Positions 25,051 to 37,200 of a stretch of DNA of 64,000 bases are shown here, in pieces; positions within the stretch are counted from its first letter, which is position 1, and each line of letters starts with the position of its first letter. A program made the translations under genes and the position numbers. Under the pieces are notes generated by a model. That model saw only the letters and a program-made list of their open reading frames with translations, did not search any database and was not told the DNA's origin. The DNA is from Hippasteria phrygiana (Eukaryota; Echinodermata; Asteroidea; Valvatida; Goniasteridae): contig JAZGUH010000155.1 in NCBI GenBank assembly GCA_037893225.1, forward strand, positions 1,798,001 through 1,862,000, given 5' to 3'.

Positions 25051-25904
25051 AATTTTTTTATTGTTAGTTTGGATGTCAAATGTGTATACAATATTTAAAG
25101 TTGTTTGTTAGTTAACAATGACGGAGGGATGAAGATGTTGTTATTGGATCTATCACACCGGGTGGCATACCTAAATAGTGTGTTTCAACTGAATCGGACT
25201 TGTACATTTGTAGATATATGGCTTCGAAAAAATGCCCCTTTAATATGACGTCACGTGACATGTGATGACGTCATCATGACGTAAAAGTTAGGCACACATT
25301 GTGAGCAGTTGGGGTAAGTGTCTGCCAAGTTAAAAAGTAGCCAAAGTGGCCGGTAAGAAAGAAAACGTTTACAAATGCTAAGGGCAATAATCTAGCGAGT
25401 CCCCCTTTAAGATGACACCACGTGTTATGAGTTGATCATAACGTTATGTCAATGTTTATCTATAACACCCGGTGGCATACCTAGATATTACGTTCCAACT
25501 TAATCGGACTTGTACTTTTGCAGATATATATGGCTTCGAAAAATGCCCTTTTAAGATGACGTCACGTGACATTAGATGACGTCATCATGACGTAAAAGTT
25601 CGGCACACATTGTGAGCAGTTAGGGTAAGTGTCTGCCAAGTTAAAAAGTAGCCAAAGTGGCCGGTAAGAAAGAAAAAGTTTACAAATGCTATGGGCAATA
25701 TTCTAGGCACTTGAAAAAATAATTTATTTATGACGTCATCATGACGTCACACAATTTTCGCTTTTTAGGGCATATCTTTCAGACATACCAAAGCTGTAAC
25801 TAAAAGAATTTTAAAAATGTCTTGTTTTGTTCCCTAGATATATTGAAAAGAATGTTACGGTTTTAAAAATTTAACGATTGAGCGACTTGAAAAAAGACTA
25901 CAAA

Positions 25905-26677
25905 TCAAAAGTTTCTCTGCCACAATTGACAAACCTGTCAACTTTTTAGCGCAAGAGGGCGGTAGTACTTAAAAAAATACTTCTCTGGTTGGGTTTAGTG
26001 AATTGTAGAGGGCAGCATACGAGTTTACTGGTAAAAATTAGTTCACGGATTTTGTCCGGTGGCGCCTAGCACTGTATACCAAACTTAACTAACAATTTAA
26101 GGCAAACACACACATAGAGCGGTGGGTGAGACCGAAGCATACCCCCTGTAGTGTTTGAAGAGAAAAACCAGTAATTAACGCAACACACCTTAAAGAATGG
26201 ACGGCTGAAACAAACTTGATTTGAGCAGTAGAGAATCACAGAACGCATTTTGTTTAATACATTGGGAATTATAAACTGGAAATTAAATGTTAAGGTAATC
26301 CAATTGACGATTGAGACACAATTTACTTGAGTGGAACAAAATACAACAATTATTTTTGAAAATTATGTTAAATCCTCCCAAATCACAGAACGCAAAACTT
26401 GTTTACCTATGACGTAAAAAGCATATTTCAAAAAGAATTACAATAAGAATTTGGAAAGAATGTTATAAGACGCCTGATTGTTTCTGTGCTTTTCACTGAA
26501 TGCACTTGTTAAATACACAACTTTTTCTCTTCAACATTTTGTTTTCAGGCTTGTATTGGAGTAACTTGCCTCTCAAATTTGAATCTTTATTAATATTATG
26601 TGATATGTTCTTGATAAAAATGCATGTTGACATTGTGGCACGTAGGAAGCAATAAAAATAATTCTTTGAAAACAAGA
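25905..26677. repeat. ~960-bp repeat, left partial copy
   Basis: Starts at TCAAAAGTTTCTCTGCC and ends at CTTTGAAAACAAGAC. It matches 47644-48420 and 48603-49205 closely (AGCGCAAGAGGGCGGTAGTA, GTCCGGTGGCGCCTAGCACT). No coding potential is apparent. Its right edge passes into single-copy DNA of the Helitron island and its left edge into satellite. Confidence 0.85.
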
Positions 26678-27949
26678 CCGAATCAATGTTGCAAATGTTA
26701 TAATCAAGTTCATTTATGCTCTTTTTGAAAAGTGAAACAGATTGTGTTGAAAATTCTCTAATCCGGTGATGTTATTCCTAGTGGAAAGTGTAATAGTTAA
26801 TGAATGGGAAAACAATCATTTGTATTGTTATATGTGTATTGTTATGCGTATTAAATAACTTCTGTGATGATCCAGTTGATCAGGTATTGAAATAGTTTTT
26901 GGAAATGTTTGTAATGTGTGTCTTGTATTGGCAGAAACATTGGTAATGAGTGTTTTGAAGGGTTCAAAGTTTTGTATGGCGCATGTTTGCTTGCATGTTT
27001 CTAGTCCGTGGTTGTAATTTAAAAAGTTGTCGGGCATCAATTTGAACTTGATTTTTAAATTATGAAGTTTTCAGTTATAAAAATAGTTTTGAACTTTTCT
27101 TTGATTTTACAGAGAAGTGATGAGGCTAACTGGTTCAGGAAAGGATTTGAAATTGAAATTTGTCTTTGATTTACTGCTATAAAAGCGACGTAAATTATAA
27201 GAATAAGAAAAAATTGTATAATTATAAAGTACAGACAGTGGCATAGTGGTAACCATGGTTTTCTGTAGGGATGGAGGCTAAATGTGTCAAGGGAGCGGCA
27301 ATTCTCTATTTTTTATTAAAATTATTTTCTTAAAATTTACAGGGGGCGTGGAAACCGGGGCGGTGATGTTTTTTTTTTTTTTTTTTGGGGGGGGGGGGGG
27401 GGTTAGTGGCGCGGCGTGTACCATAAACTCCCTTTGCCGTGGATCGGAACGTCTAGACATGTACGGTTTTTAATTGTACCAGTATTGTTACAAAGGGAGA
27501 GGGTTGCGTTAATTGGAAAAACAAGAAATGGGAAAAGAGAAATTAGAAGGGACATCAATTTTTTTTTTTTTTTTAGGACAAGCTGGTCATGATGATGAGG
27601 TGTTATTCTATCATAACGGTTCATCAATGGTTGTAGCGAAGGAAAGGGCGCCCTCAATGCGGTTTCTGCATTATCCATAGACAAGGGCTGATTTGTAAAC
27701 CCGGTATTTGTCTCTGTTTTAGTTTCATGCAGTTTGGCAATGGTAATTGAGCTGGCGAAACGGAGCTTAAAGCTGGAGTTTTAAAAACGGCCTTTATATA
27801 TCTTTATATGGAACGTGTCGCATACCCTACGCGCGGTGTGGCGCGCGTAGTGTGCATGTAGGGTAGCCTGAGAATTTTATTATGGTCCTTTTCCAAAGCG
27901 CTGGGACTTCGGCTTCGCGTTATAATATTTTATGTTCCCGATCCCAGGG
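26678..27949. other. Noncoding DNA with T18-G16 tract and GC-rich hairpin
   Basis: No gene is recognised. A T run (27369-27386) abuts a G run (27387-27402). A strong inverted repeat, CTACGCGCG (27827-27835)/CGCGCGTAG (27842-27850), is nested in TACCCTAC/GTAGGGTA (27823-27830 and 27858-27865). Confidence 0.6.
27823..27865. repeat. Nested GC-rich inverted repeat
   Basis: The inner stem is CTACGCGCG/CGCGCGTAG with a 6-nt loop. The outer pair TACCCTAC/GTAGGGTA shares the same CTAC/GTAG bases, so two alternative hairpins are possible. Function unknown. Confidence 0.55.
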
Positions 27950-28159
27950 GTGCGTTTTGGCGGTCAGAAACAACCATGAACCAAAAATTTGTTCGGTTGC
28001 TTCTTGTCGGTGAATTTCTTTGGGAATTTGAAATGGGCGTAAATTATGCATCATAATGAAATCCCCAAATTTCTAAAGTGATTAAACCATAGAGCAAGAA
28101 ACAGAAAGAGAAGGAGCAGAACCGAACCAGTTTTCGGTTATAAGACCGCCAAAACGCAC
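27950..28159. mobile_element. MITE with 16-bp perfect terminal inverted repeats
   Basis: GTGCGTTTTGGCGGTC (27950-27965) is exactly inverted at 28144-28159, enclosing 210 bp without coding potential. The outer flanks differ and no target duplication is clear, so the superfamily is not assigned. Confidence 0.65.
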
Positions 28160-28736
28160 TGCAGATTTGCCAAGATTTGTGGTGCTATTTTTGCTAAATG
28201 TACACCAAAGTCTTTTGTTTTAAGCAAGAGCCAGAACCTGTTTATTTATTTATTTACATATTGAAGGTTTCAGATCGGCAGTGCGGCTAGAGATCGGAAT
28301 AGCTGGAGACGAAGCCGAAATCGAAGCCCAAGCCAAGGTTTGGGTCTGTGGGTAGTTCACAGACGTAAATAACCCATGTCTAGTCTGTGGGGGGAATAGC
28401 TGAATGTGTTAGGTGTAGAAGGGCGCCCTCTGTATTGCGAAGACAACATGTTTGAGTGGTATTTGGGCTTAACAAACATTGGTCTTCATTGTATAGACGT
28501 ATGTCTACCAGACTATTAAATTTGAGTGCTTCATGATGAAGAGCATTGTTCAGTGGCACTGCAGTCCTTTGTGATGGTTGATATTTATCGTTTTTGTTAT
28601 AGGAATATCTGAATTTGTGAGTTTTGTTGTGTATTTCATAGAAGCCGAGATAAATAACTGTTTTTCATATCGTGGAATTAGTAGATACTTTTAAATCACT
28701 ATGAAATATGTGACACTCCTTTACTATGGTTTTTAT
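28160..28736. other. Noncoding interval
   Basis: I see no gene, RNA or repeat beyond a short TTTA run near 28240. Confidence 0.5.
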
Positions 28737-29193
28737 AGGTAATCGTTACCTTTAACTTTAAGAGCCCATAAGCGTAAGACTAGGACGAAGGAGGCAATTT
28801 ATGTTTCGAAACTTACCTCAATATTTTGCGATGATACAGGCAGGAAAAGTCAATCTGTGTGCTTGAAATCATCTAAATAGTTTGCTAAGATACAATGTTT
28901 TTAATATGAGCAAGCTTAATTTTGTGGAAAGAGGGCAGGGTTTTGATTTATGATGGAAATTATGGGGTAAGACTAGTAAAACGGCAATGTCTGTGACTGC
29001 CAAAATAGGTAGGAAAGTCACATTTTCTTTGAAAGTGCATTTCAAAATTACAATGAACATGAGTTAATCTGAAGAAAAAAAGACTGCTTTAGCCTGCAAA
29101 AGTCACTTTGGTACTTTAAAAGTCATCTGCAAAAGTCAGTTTTGAATAGAACTCGTTAAAAAAATAGAGGTGCCCTAAAGGTAACGATTACCT
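28737..29193. mobile_element. MITE with 18-bp perfect terminal inverted repeats
   Basis: AGGTAATCGTTACCTTTA (28737-28754) is exactly inverted at 29176-29193. Each end is itself nearly palindromic (AGGTAA-N3-TTACCT). TAT flanks both sides and could be a 3-bp target duplication. The 457-bp interior has no transposase ORF, so this is a non-autonomous DNA element. Confidence 0.75.
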
Positions 29194-29223
29194 TATTAAT
29201 TATATAATAATATTATGGTTAAG

Positions 29224-29408
29224 GGCCGGTGAGAGTGGCCACGATAACGAAGATGATAACGAAAACGGTGAAAATAAAAAGGAAACGGCATTTGATTGGT
29301 GGAATTGTCGCGTGTGTAATACGCATGCATTTAATTCAGGAATATAGGAAGCGTTTATTTGGATTGTTTTCGTTTTCGTTATGGTTATGGTGGCCAGTGT
29401 GACAGGCC
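29224..29408. mobile_element. MITE with imperfect terminal inverted repeats
   Basis: GGCCGGTGAGAGTGGCCAC at 29224-29242 pairs with 29390-29408 (15 of 19 positions). Similarity continues inward through ATAACGAAAAC-like sequence for about 25 bp more. The length of 185 bp and lack of ORF fit a MITE. The family is not assigned. Confidence 0.65.
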
Positions 29409-29414
29409 GTTTAG

Positions 29415-29440
29415 CCATGGAGAAATTTATTTCTCCATGG
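29415..29440. repeat. Perfect 26-nt palindrome
   Basis: CCATGGAGAAAT, TT, ATTTCTCCATGG forms a perfect 12-bp stem immediately outside the preceding MITE. Function unknown. Confidence 0.7.
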
Positions 29441-30797
29441 TTTAGCCTAGCTTAAAAGTAAAAAATATATCGCAGGTTATTGTTACGGCACTTAACTGTT
29501 TTGTTCCCAATGTAATGGTATTTAACGTCACGATCTTTGGTGTTGGAATCAAATGGTTCTCGGACTTTATTTTCCTTTTAAAATGTTTTCTTCAAAACAA
29601 CTGAAATCAAAGACAAGAAAATAAAATCGATTTGAATGGAAATAACCCATTTGATTAAAAACCTAAAACTTATGAAAACTGTTTGGAAAACGAAAAAGAA
29701 AAAAGAAATCGAGGCTGAGTGGGGTTTAATGTGGGGTCGATGAGCTGTCAAATCTGACGGTCTACTGATCAAGCTGCCGAAGCGATCTGACAGGAGAGCG
29801 AGAGGCAGTTTTCTGTGTTGGATGTTCTTGCACAATGCATAATATATTATATAGTGTATGGTAACTGTTAGTGTTAACATACAATATTTATTATATACAT
29901 GTTGATTTCTGTCTAATTTTTTTTAGATTTTGTTGACATAAATGTTTAGACAGTTGTTATCAAGGAGGGTTGGTTATTTTGTAAGATTTTGCTGTTCCTG
30001 ATCCATTTTGGTGAGGGGTATTAAAGTGAAATCTTTTCTGAAAAAGGGCAAAACTTCAGATAACGTGTACCTAGGCCGTAGGTGCTAGGCCTAGCTTTAA
30101 GTTCTAATTCTACTGTGGTGGTTTTTGTGTGGTGATCTTTGATTGATATGTATTGGGGAATGCCTACAATTTACCGAATATAATTTGTAAATACAATTCA
30201 TTTTTGTTAACTTTGGAATTAGAAATAAGTACTACTGTGATGTGTTGAAATGAAGTTTGTATGTTTTGGAAAAAATATTGCGTCCTCTTTAGAATTTGTG
30301 TAGAAAGTTGTATAGAATTTTGTTGAAGTATTTTTTACTTGAATGTAGTGTACACAATTGGTAATCCTCCAATTGATTTTTTAATGAATTATTATGAAAT
30401 ACCTTAGCAGACTAAGTTAATAGTAGTCTTAATCATCCTGTGAAATGGTAGCAGTAGGTATGTGCTGTCGTCAAGAAAAGTTGAAATTGAAGTTTTAAAT
30501 GATTTCCAAGTGGAAATCATTGGGAAAACTGTCTTGTAGCCTTTAGTTAGGGCGTGTTTGACTACCTGGACAATTGGCGCACACTGGACATGCTTCTATT
30601 CGGGGTGCGTCATGTGTGCAGGTAGCTACACGTGGCTTAAATAGAGGCCATCATCCGGCTGGCAGTTAAAAACGAGTGCCATTTTTCTGTCGTTTGTTCA
30701 CCATCCAAGAATGCAAAACTTTTAAAAAGTCAGTGGAACAATTTTTGTTTGGAAATACTAACTCCTAAATTTGGCCGTTTGTGAAAATTGTAGCAAT
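29441..30797. other. Noncoding interval upstream of the Helitron gene
   Basis: No gene is recognised. TTAAATAG near 30637 could serve as a TATA-like element for the downstream gene, but nothing else supports a promoter. Confidence 0.45.
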
Positions 30798-31077
30798 CAG
30801 GAGCGGATCCAGAAATTTGCAAATGGGGGGGGGGGGGGAGGTGCGCATGGGCATGGGCGTGAGGGGGTGTAAAATCTTCCAAGCAGCTAATGATGAAGGC
30901 GAGTTGTGGCGTCTATGCCGAAGGTGTGCCTGCCCCCATTGCTAGAGGTTTCTGGCTGCATTTTTTATCTGTCCCTCTTTTTTCTTATCTTTTTCAGTCT
31001 CTGTTCGTCTCTATCTCTTTATTTTTTTTCTTGAAGGAAAAAAAGGGGGGTGTTGGCTCCCCCTGGATCCGCCCCTG
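30798..31077. mobile_element. MITE with GGATCC-containing inverted repeats
   Basis: CAGGAGCGGATCCAG (30798-30812) is inverted as CTGGATCCGCCCCTG (31063-31077), with 14 of 15 positions paired over 280 bp. A G14 run (30825-30838) lies just inside. The CAG-type ends resemble hAT elements, but the 8 bp on each side (GTAGCAAT, ATAATGAG) do not match. It lies 129 bp before the Helitron ORF and could affect its leader. Confidence 0.65.
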
Positions 31078-31179
31078 ATAATGAGCAATCATGTACATTG
31101 CCTTTCAATGGGAAGTTGTTCTCAGTCCTAGATTTGTATATTATTAAATATTTGTTGGTATGACTTTGTTTATTTAGGA

Positions 31180-31202
31180 TTTGTTTTTGTCTTTATCAAC
31201 AG
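31180..31202 (+). promoter_or_regulatory. Candidate 3' splice site before the Helitron ORF
   Basis: A T-rich tract ending TCTTTATCAACAG precedes the ATG at 31206 by three bases. It fits a splice acceptor, so the start codon may lie just inside a second exon. No donor is certain. Confidence 0.4.
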
Positions 31203-31205
31203 AAA

Positions 31206-34200
31206 ATGAAGTACTACCAGGTAAACGACAATGAGAGGAGGGCTGCCATGTGCCGAATGGTGATGGAGCGGTCATCCAGACGATGTATGTTTCCCTTGTC
31301 TGTTATTGTGATGTTATCTGATTCATCATCCATTTCATCTCCCTGTTCACAGTTTTCTATATATACCCATCCCATGCGCTGTTCATCTGCCATTTCATTT
31401 CTTCTGGGTGCTCTTTCGGGAGAGCCTTCGCCACCTGGTGAAAATTCAAATGCCTTGAGGTTTGCATCTCCTCAAGGAAGTCTGTCTACCCGTAGCGAGG
31501 GTATCTCACCGAAGTCTGACCCACCAACATGTGGGTGTACTCTGCCGTGTGAGGCAGATGTACCCTGGTTACAACAGCGGCTGTGTGACCTTGCAGGACA
31601 GACGCAAACAGGTGAACCAGTTGACATTACAGTTTCCAGGACTGTAGTGGAGCAGACAGCCTGCCTTACAACTGGCAAATCTGATGTTGCCACAAAAGAT
31701 GTAATGTTGCCAGAGCCATATGAAACAATGTTGTCAGAGCCATGTGAAACAATGTTGCCAAAGCCATGTGAAACAATGTTGCCAAAGCCATATGAAACAA
31801 TGTTGCCAAAGCCATATGAAACAATGTTGTCAGAGCCATATGAAACAGTGTTGCCAGAGCCATATGAAACAATGTTGTCAGAGCCATGTGAAACAATGTT
31901 GTCAGAGCCATATGAAACAATGTTGTCAGAGCCATATGAAACAATGTTGCCAAAGCCATATGAAACAATGTTGTCAGAGCCATATGAAACAGTGTTGCCA
32001 GAGCCATATGAAACAATGTTGTCAGAGCCATGTGAAACAATGTTGCCAAAGTCATGTGAAACAATGTTGCCAAAGCCATGTTATACAATGTTGGCGAAGC
32101 CATGTGGTACAATATTGACTAAACCATGTGAAAGAGTGATGACTAGAAATAAGCGACGTCGAAGATTTACAAAGCAGAAAAAAACATGTAATGTACATGT
32201 ACAATTTCATAAATCTCTTTTGTATAATGTGGACATTTCAACAGGGATACAGACATGTTTTGATAATGATGGCATCTTGAACAAAGGATACGTGGAAACA
32301 CAGAAGATGGGAAAGTGGCTGGAGAAGGTAGGCCATATGCAGAGGAAGAGATTGGAGAAGTTGACTCCTAAAAGATTATGCAGGTATAAAAGAATGATGA
32401 TTTGCTTCAATGAGAAGAAATACTGTGCTGGTGGTAAGATTTTGGAGTATGTAGTAGAGGAGTTTCAATGGAAAAGAAATAGGAGGACAGGGAAAGTGAG
32501 TAGAAAAGCACAAAGAAGACGGAATTGTAAAGAGTCTTACAATAGACGAAGAGGTGGGAAAAGAGTACAACAGCGTATGAGTAAAGATGAGAGATGTGTT
32601 CATGAATATGCCCAGAAAATTATTTTTTCTCACACATGGAGTACATTGAAGACAGTGTTACATAAAAAGCAGTATTGGAATTGTAGCAAAAGAGGTCAGA
32701 AGAATGAAAGTGAAGAGTGTGACAACAGAAAGAGAAGTGGTAAGAGGATGGAATTGCGGATGACTAAAGATGAACAAGGTTTTCTCGAGAAAAGTACAAA
32801 GATGTATAGCCACAGTCAAATTGGTGCAGTTGATGAGATAGTGGATAATTTGAATGAAGTACACAAGTCAGACAAAAGGCAGATGAAGAATGCAGGACAT
32901 GTGACATGTATAAAGAAACATGTTGAGGATGGTCATGCATTAGTAAGAAATAGTGGGAAGGTGAATAATAGACAAACAGTGAAAAGTAGATGTGACCATA
33001 CAAACAGTAATGACACATGTAAAATAAGGCCAAGTAATGTTGGTGATATCAGTGAGAAACAGTGCTGGTTGTGTGATTTGAGTATTAAGGCATCTGAAAG
33101 TAATGTGCAATGTGATGGTTGTGACATATGGTATCATGTCAACTGTACGAATTTGAAGAAGAAAGAGCACATTTTGGCGAACAAATCATTTACTTGGTTG
33201 TGTCTTAGATGCGGAAAGACTACTTACTGCAAGTTTCTCTTGAATGATCTTGGCATTCCTACAGATAAGAATGTGTATGAGATGACAATACAAGAAAGAT
33301 GTACTGACAGCAAGTGTGTAGCAATGAAGACCTATACTGATAGACCGTGCAGAGAGGATACTGGCCAAGGATATGAAAAACACAGTGTAAGTGAACCGAG
33401 GAACAATGAGAGTTGTTTTACATGTAGATCTAGGATCGAAGAAAGAACACGTAATAATTGGGCGAGCACTAAAGGTCCAACAGTGTTGTTACGAGAGCAG
33501 TCCGGAGGCTATTCTTTAAGGAGCAGAAAGGTAAAAAGTACTGAAGAGAGCAATACAGATAAAAAAGAACCCGATCGAATCAGGGAAATTGAGGGTACAT
33601 ATGATGTTGAGATGCAAAAGGTATACAGACAGAGTAGTAGAAAGAGAAGTAGTAGAAAGAGAAAAGCATTAGAAAGTTTTGAAATGGAATTGAAAGTGAA
33701 TGAAAAAAGGATGACACATGAAATTGAGGAAATGGATGATAATGTACCACTGACGACAAAAGTGAACTTTCCATATAGTTGTGCATCATTGAGAAGTAAA
33801 CAAGAAGAATTTCCTGTAGATGTGGTACTACAAACTGAACAAGATAAGCAAAGAGATGTAAGCTGTGTGACATTGCCAGAAAAGATTTTGCAGGGCAGTT
33901 TTCATCAAGGCCATCATAAGTTTGGATGTCATAGTGGTAAACAATGTGTAGCGAATGGATTGAGTTGTATGTTAATGAGTAGGTTGAAGAAATTAAGAGA
34001 TTGGACTTGTTTTGACATGGATAGTGCATTGAATACTGGAAATGAATTATATGGTTTTTTATCTCGGAGCTGTACAATCAACCATGACTATCTGTTGGTG
34101 ACTGAACTGCCAAATGAGTTAGATCTACTGAATCATCATTTCAGTATAAAGTTCAATGATTCTGTATGTGGTGCATTTGGAAAAGACTTAAATTTAGCTG

Positions 34201-37200
34201 AATTTGATATGATACCCATTAATTGTGCCTTAGAACAGACTCTGCAGCAGTACTATGCATGTTTCATAACTTTCCATGGAAATACATTTGTTGTGATCGC
34301 TCAAGATGGGATGTATTATATCTTTGATTCACACTCCAGAAATCAACAAGGTTGTCAGGTCAGTGAAGGACGAAGTTTGCTCAAATGTGTCACAGCATGG
34401 CAAGATGTATACAGGTACTGTATTGATTTGGCAAGATCTATGAATTTATCTAACAGTGAGCAGTTTGAAATTACAGGTGCATCAGTATGGTTAGATGATG
34501 AGGTAAGGCAGGATGCTGATGGTACTACACAAGAGAAAGGACATGTGTTATTAGGGAGCAGTGAGCATAGTAAAGAAATAGATGGAGACTGTACTGATTC
34601 TAGAGTATTGCGTGGTTCTTGTAGTGGCTTGTCGAGTACACGTAGTGATATACCAAATAATATGAAGGAAGACAACAATGGCAGTTTGTATGGAATGAGT
34701 TGCAATAACAAATCAGATGGAGGTAGTGATGTGGAAATCGAGAGTGTGACACAAACACAGGGTTTTAAGTTTGTTCCGTTGACATATGGTAGCAGAAATG
34801 CACTGTGTAGATTTCATCGAATGGGCCACGTATCTCTGGATCGTAATGAAATTTCAGATAAATGTGAAGAGATGGGACGACCTAATTCAGTGAAGAAAAT
34901 TAAAGGTGATGGCAACTGCTTTTTCAGGGCTATTTCATTTGCTGTGTCAGGAACTGAAAATAATCATATGCAGTTAAGAATGGCAACTGTGAATCATCTG
35001 TTGAAAAATGGAGATAAATTCAATGGCTTCCTGCGTCAAGGGTTTGTTAATGTGGAAGAATATGTCATGAGGCAAAGATTGTTTGATTGTGGAACGTGGG
35101 CTACAGAGGTTGAAATCATGGCTATGGCACACATGCTGCGTGCAGACATATACACATATGAAGATGGAAATAACTGGTATGTTTTCTCAGCAAGTACCTT
35201 TGAGAGAGAGGCTGTAAAATTAGATGAGGCAATTTACTTGTACCATATGCAAAGAATTCATTATAATGTTGTGTTGTCGGTTCATGAATTAGCAAGAGAA
35301 TCTGCTAAGGAACAAGGAAAAGCACAAGAAGAAGAAGCATTAGAAATGGATTCTTGCCTGAAAACAGCATCAAGTGATAAGAATGTAGAATTGAAATATG
35401 AGAAAGAAGTGAGTTTTGAGACCATGAAGCCAAAAAATCAAGATTTAAAACGTAAAAAACGAAAACGTACTAATATAACATTACAGCAAAAAAGGAAAAG
35501 AGAAAAAGCCAAGGAAAGGTATGACAAACAAATTAATGAGGTTGTTATGGATAGCAAAGGAATACAACAATCTAAATCTAACTGTAAAAATCAGAAAAAA
35601 TGTAGGTCAAGAAATTCCAATATTGTAGATAAGAAGTTAAAAGATGAAAAATCTTGCAATGATAAAGATAAAGCAAGTAAAAAAATATATAACCAGAAGA
35701 ATTACCAAACAAATGCAGACAGCAAGAAGAAATCATTGCACATAAAGTATCACAGTGACATCAACTTTCAAACAAAACGATTGGAGGCTCAAAGAAGAAG
35801 CTATGGTTTATATCCAAATTCAGAAGGAAAAAAAAATTCTGTGAAAAGAAGGTATCACCAAAATGTTAAATATAGAGAGAGTAAAATAAATCACGGTAAG
35901 GCAAAGTACCTTAATAATGCAGAGTATAGAAAAAAGCTAATTAATAGTGCAAAAACAAAGTACTCTGATAATGCAAAGTATAGAGAAAAGTTAATTAGCA
36001 GTGGAAAAACAAAGTACTCTGATAATGCTGAGTATAGAGAAAAGTTAATTAGCAGTGGAAAAACTAAGTACTCCGATAATGCAGAGTATAGAGAAAAGTT
36101 AATTACCAGTGGGAAAACAAAGTACTCTGATAATGCTGAGTATAGAGAAAAGTTAATTAGTAGTGGAAAAACAAAGTACTCTGATAATGCGGAGTATAGA
36201 GAAAAGTTAATTAGCAGCGGAAAAACTAAGTACTCTGATAATGCTGAGTATAGAGAAAAGTTAATTAGCAGTGGAAAAACAAAGTACTCTGATAATGCTG
36301 AGTATAGAGAAAAGTTAATTAGCAGTGGAAAAACAAAGTACTCTGATAATGCTGAATATAGAGAAAGGCTAATTAAGCAACAAAGTATCAAGTATAAAAC
36401 AAAATATCATGAAGATGTTGATTATAGAAAAAAGGAAATATATAGAGTTCAATGTAAATACCATGACAATGTTTCATATAGAAATAAGCTAATTGCAAAT
36501 ATAAAAAAGAAATACGGATGTATTGTTTCCTATAGGATGAAATTGTTAAATTTTGAGAAATGCAAATACCGCAGTGATACAAACTATAGGAGAAACTTAA
36601 TAAAGCATGGAAAAGAAAAGTACAAAAGGGACGATGGGTATCGTGAAAAAATGGCAGTGATGAATCGTACACGTACTGTAAATAAGAAAGAGAAAAGACG
36701 TAGTATATGTTTCGTTACAAACAAATTTAAAGCAGATATATCCAAAGGACCAGAATACGTGTGTGCTTCATGTCATAAACTTCTATTTAAGAAACAAGTC
36801 TTAAAATGTCATAAGTTGAAGTATAAAAATCAGAAGTGTATTACTGAAAAATATCTGCATACTTGCAGTAAAAAGTGTGAATCAAAGTGTCTGATTAGAG
36901 AATCAAGCAGATCATGTCTGTGGATTTGTTATACATGTCATAGGAAATTACTTGCTAATAGAGTACCTGGTGAGGCAAATGTGAATAATTTAACTCTAAT
37001 ACACATCCCAGAAGAATTGGCTTGTTTGAACACATTAGAAGAACATCTAATTGCTAGAAATGTGTCATTCATGAAAATGATTGCACTACCTAAAGGAGGA
37101 CAGCATGGTGTACGAGGCCCAGTTGTATGTGTACCGTCGAATATAACAGATACAGTTAAAGTATTACCGAGAGCTGAAAATGAAAATCAAATGATTCGTG

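Larger units (their letters stand above)
3073..25904. repeat. Left complex satellite array rich in TGACGTCA
   Basis: The array contains three recurring modules. Module B is about 147 bp (CTTCAAAAACTGCCCCTTTA recurs at 3671, 3817, 3963 and 4112). Module C is about 150 bp and contains GTTCGGCACACATTGTGAGC. Module A is about 400 bp and contains CAGAATTCCTTTGTGTTATA, for example near 19584, 19984 and 20384. Nearly every module holds TGACGTCATCATGACGTCA or TGACGTCACGTGACATG. Modules are ordered into higher-order units, several of them almost identical, which implies recent amplification. A Penelope-like element interrupts the first unit. The many small ORFs here, including a 64-aa ORF repeated five times, are by-products of repetition and not genes. 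Confidence 0.95.
20883..25904. repeat. Divergent part of the left array
   Basis: Junctions at 20883, 22813 and 25011 delimit units that lack the helicase fossil and are more diverged from each other. Parts match the right array closely: 22984-23600 resembles 63186-63800, and 25085-25130 resembles 61090-61150. The array ends at about 25904, where the module A tail AGACTACAAATCAA runs into the ~960-bp repeat. Confidence 0.8.

Noticed and set aside
27282..27473. ORF spanning the T18-G16 tract
   Set aside because: The frame depends on homopolymer length and yields poly-Phe/poly-Gly. It is not a gene.
30630..30680. Core promoter for the Helitron gene (TTAAATAG with a possible initiator)
   Set aside because: No convincing initiator at the right distance and a MITE lies between it and the ORF. 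Left as a remark only.
30790..31085. 8-bp target duplication for the GGATCC-ended MITE
   Set aside because: GTAGCAAT and ATAATGAG do not match, so hAT membership is not claimed.
31666..32112. Antisense 148-aa and plus-strand 132-aa ORFs over the octapeptide repeat
   Set aside because: They are shadows caused by a 24-bp repeat that lacks stops in several frames.
35891..36391. Antisense 166-aa ORF
   Set aside because: A shadow of the 54-bp coding repeat in the Helitron gene.
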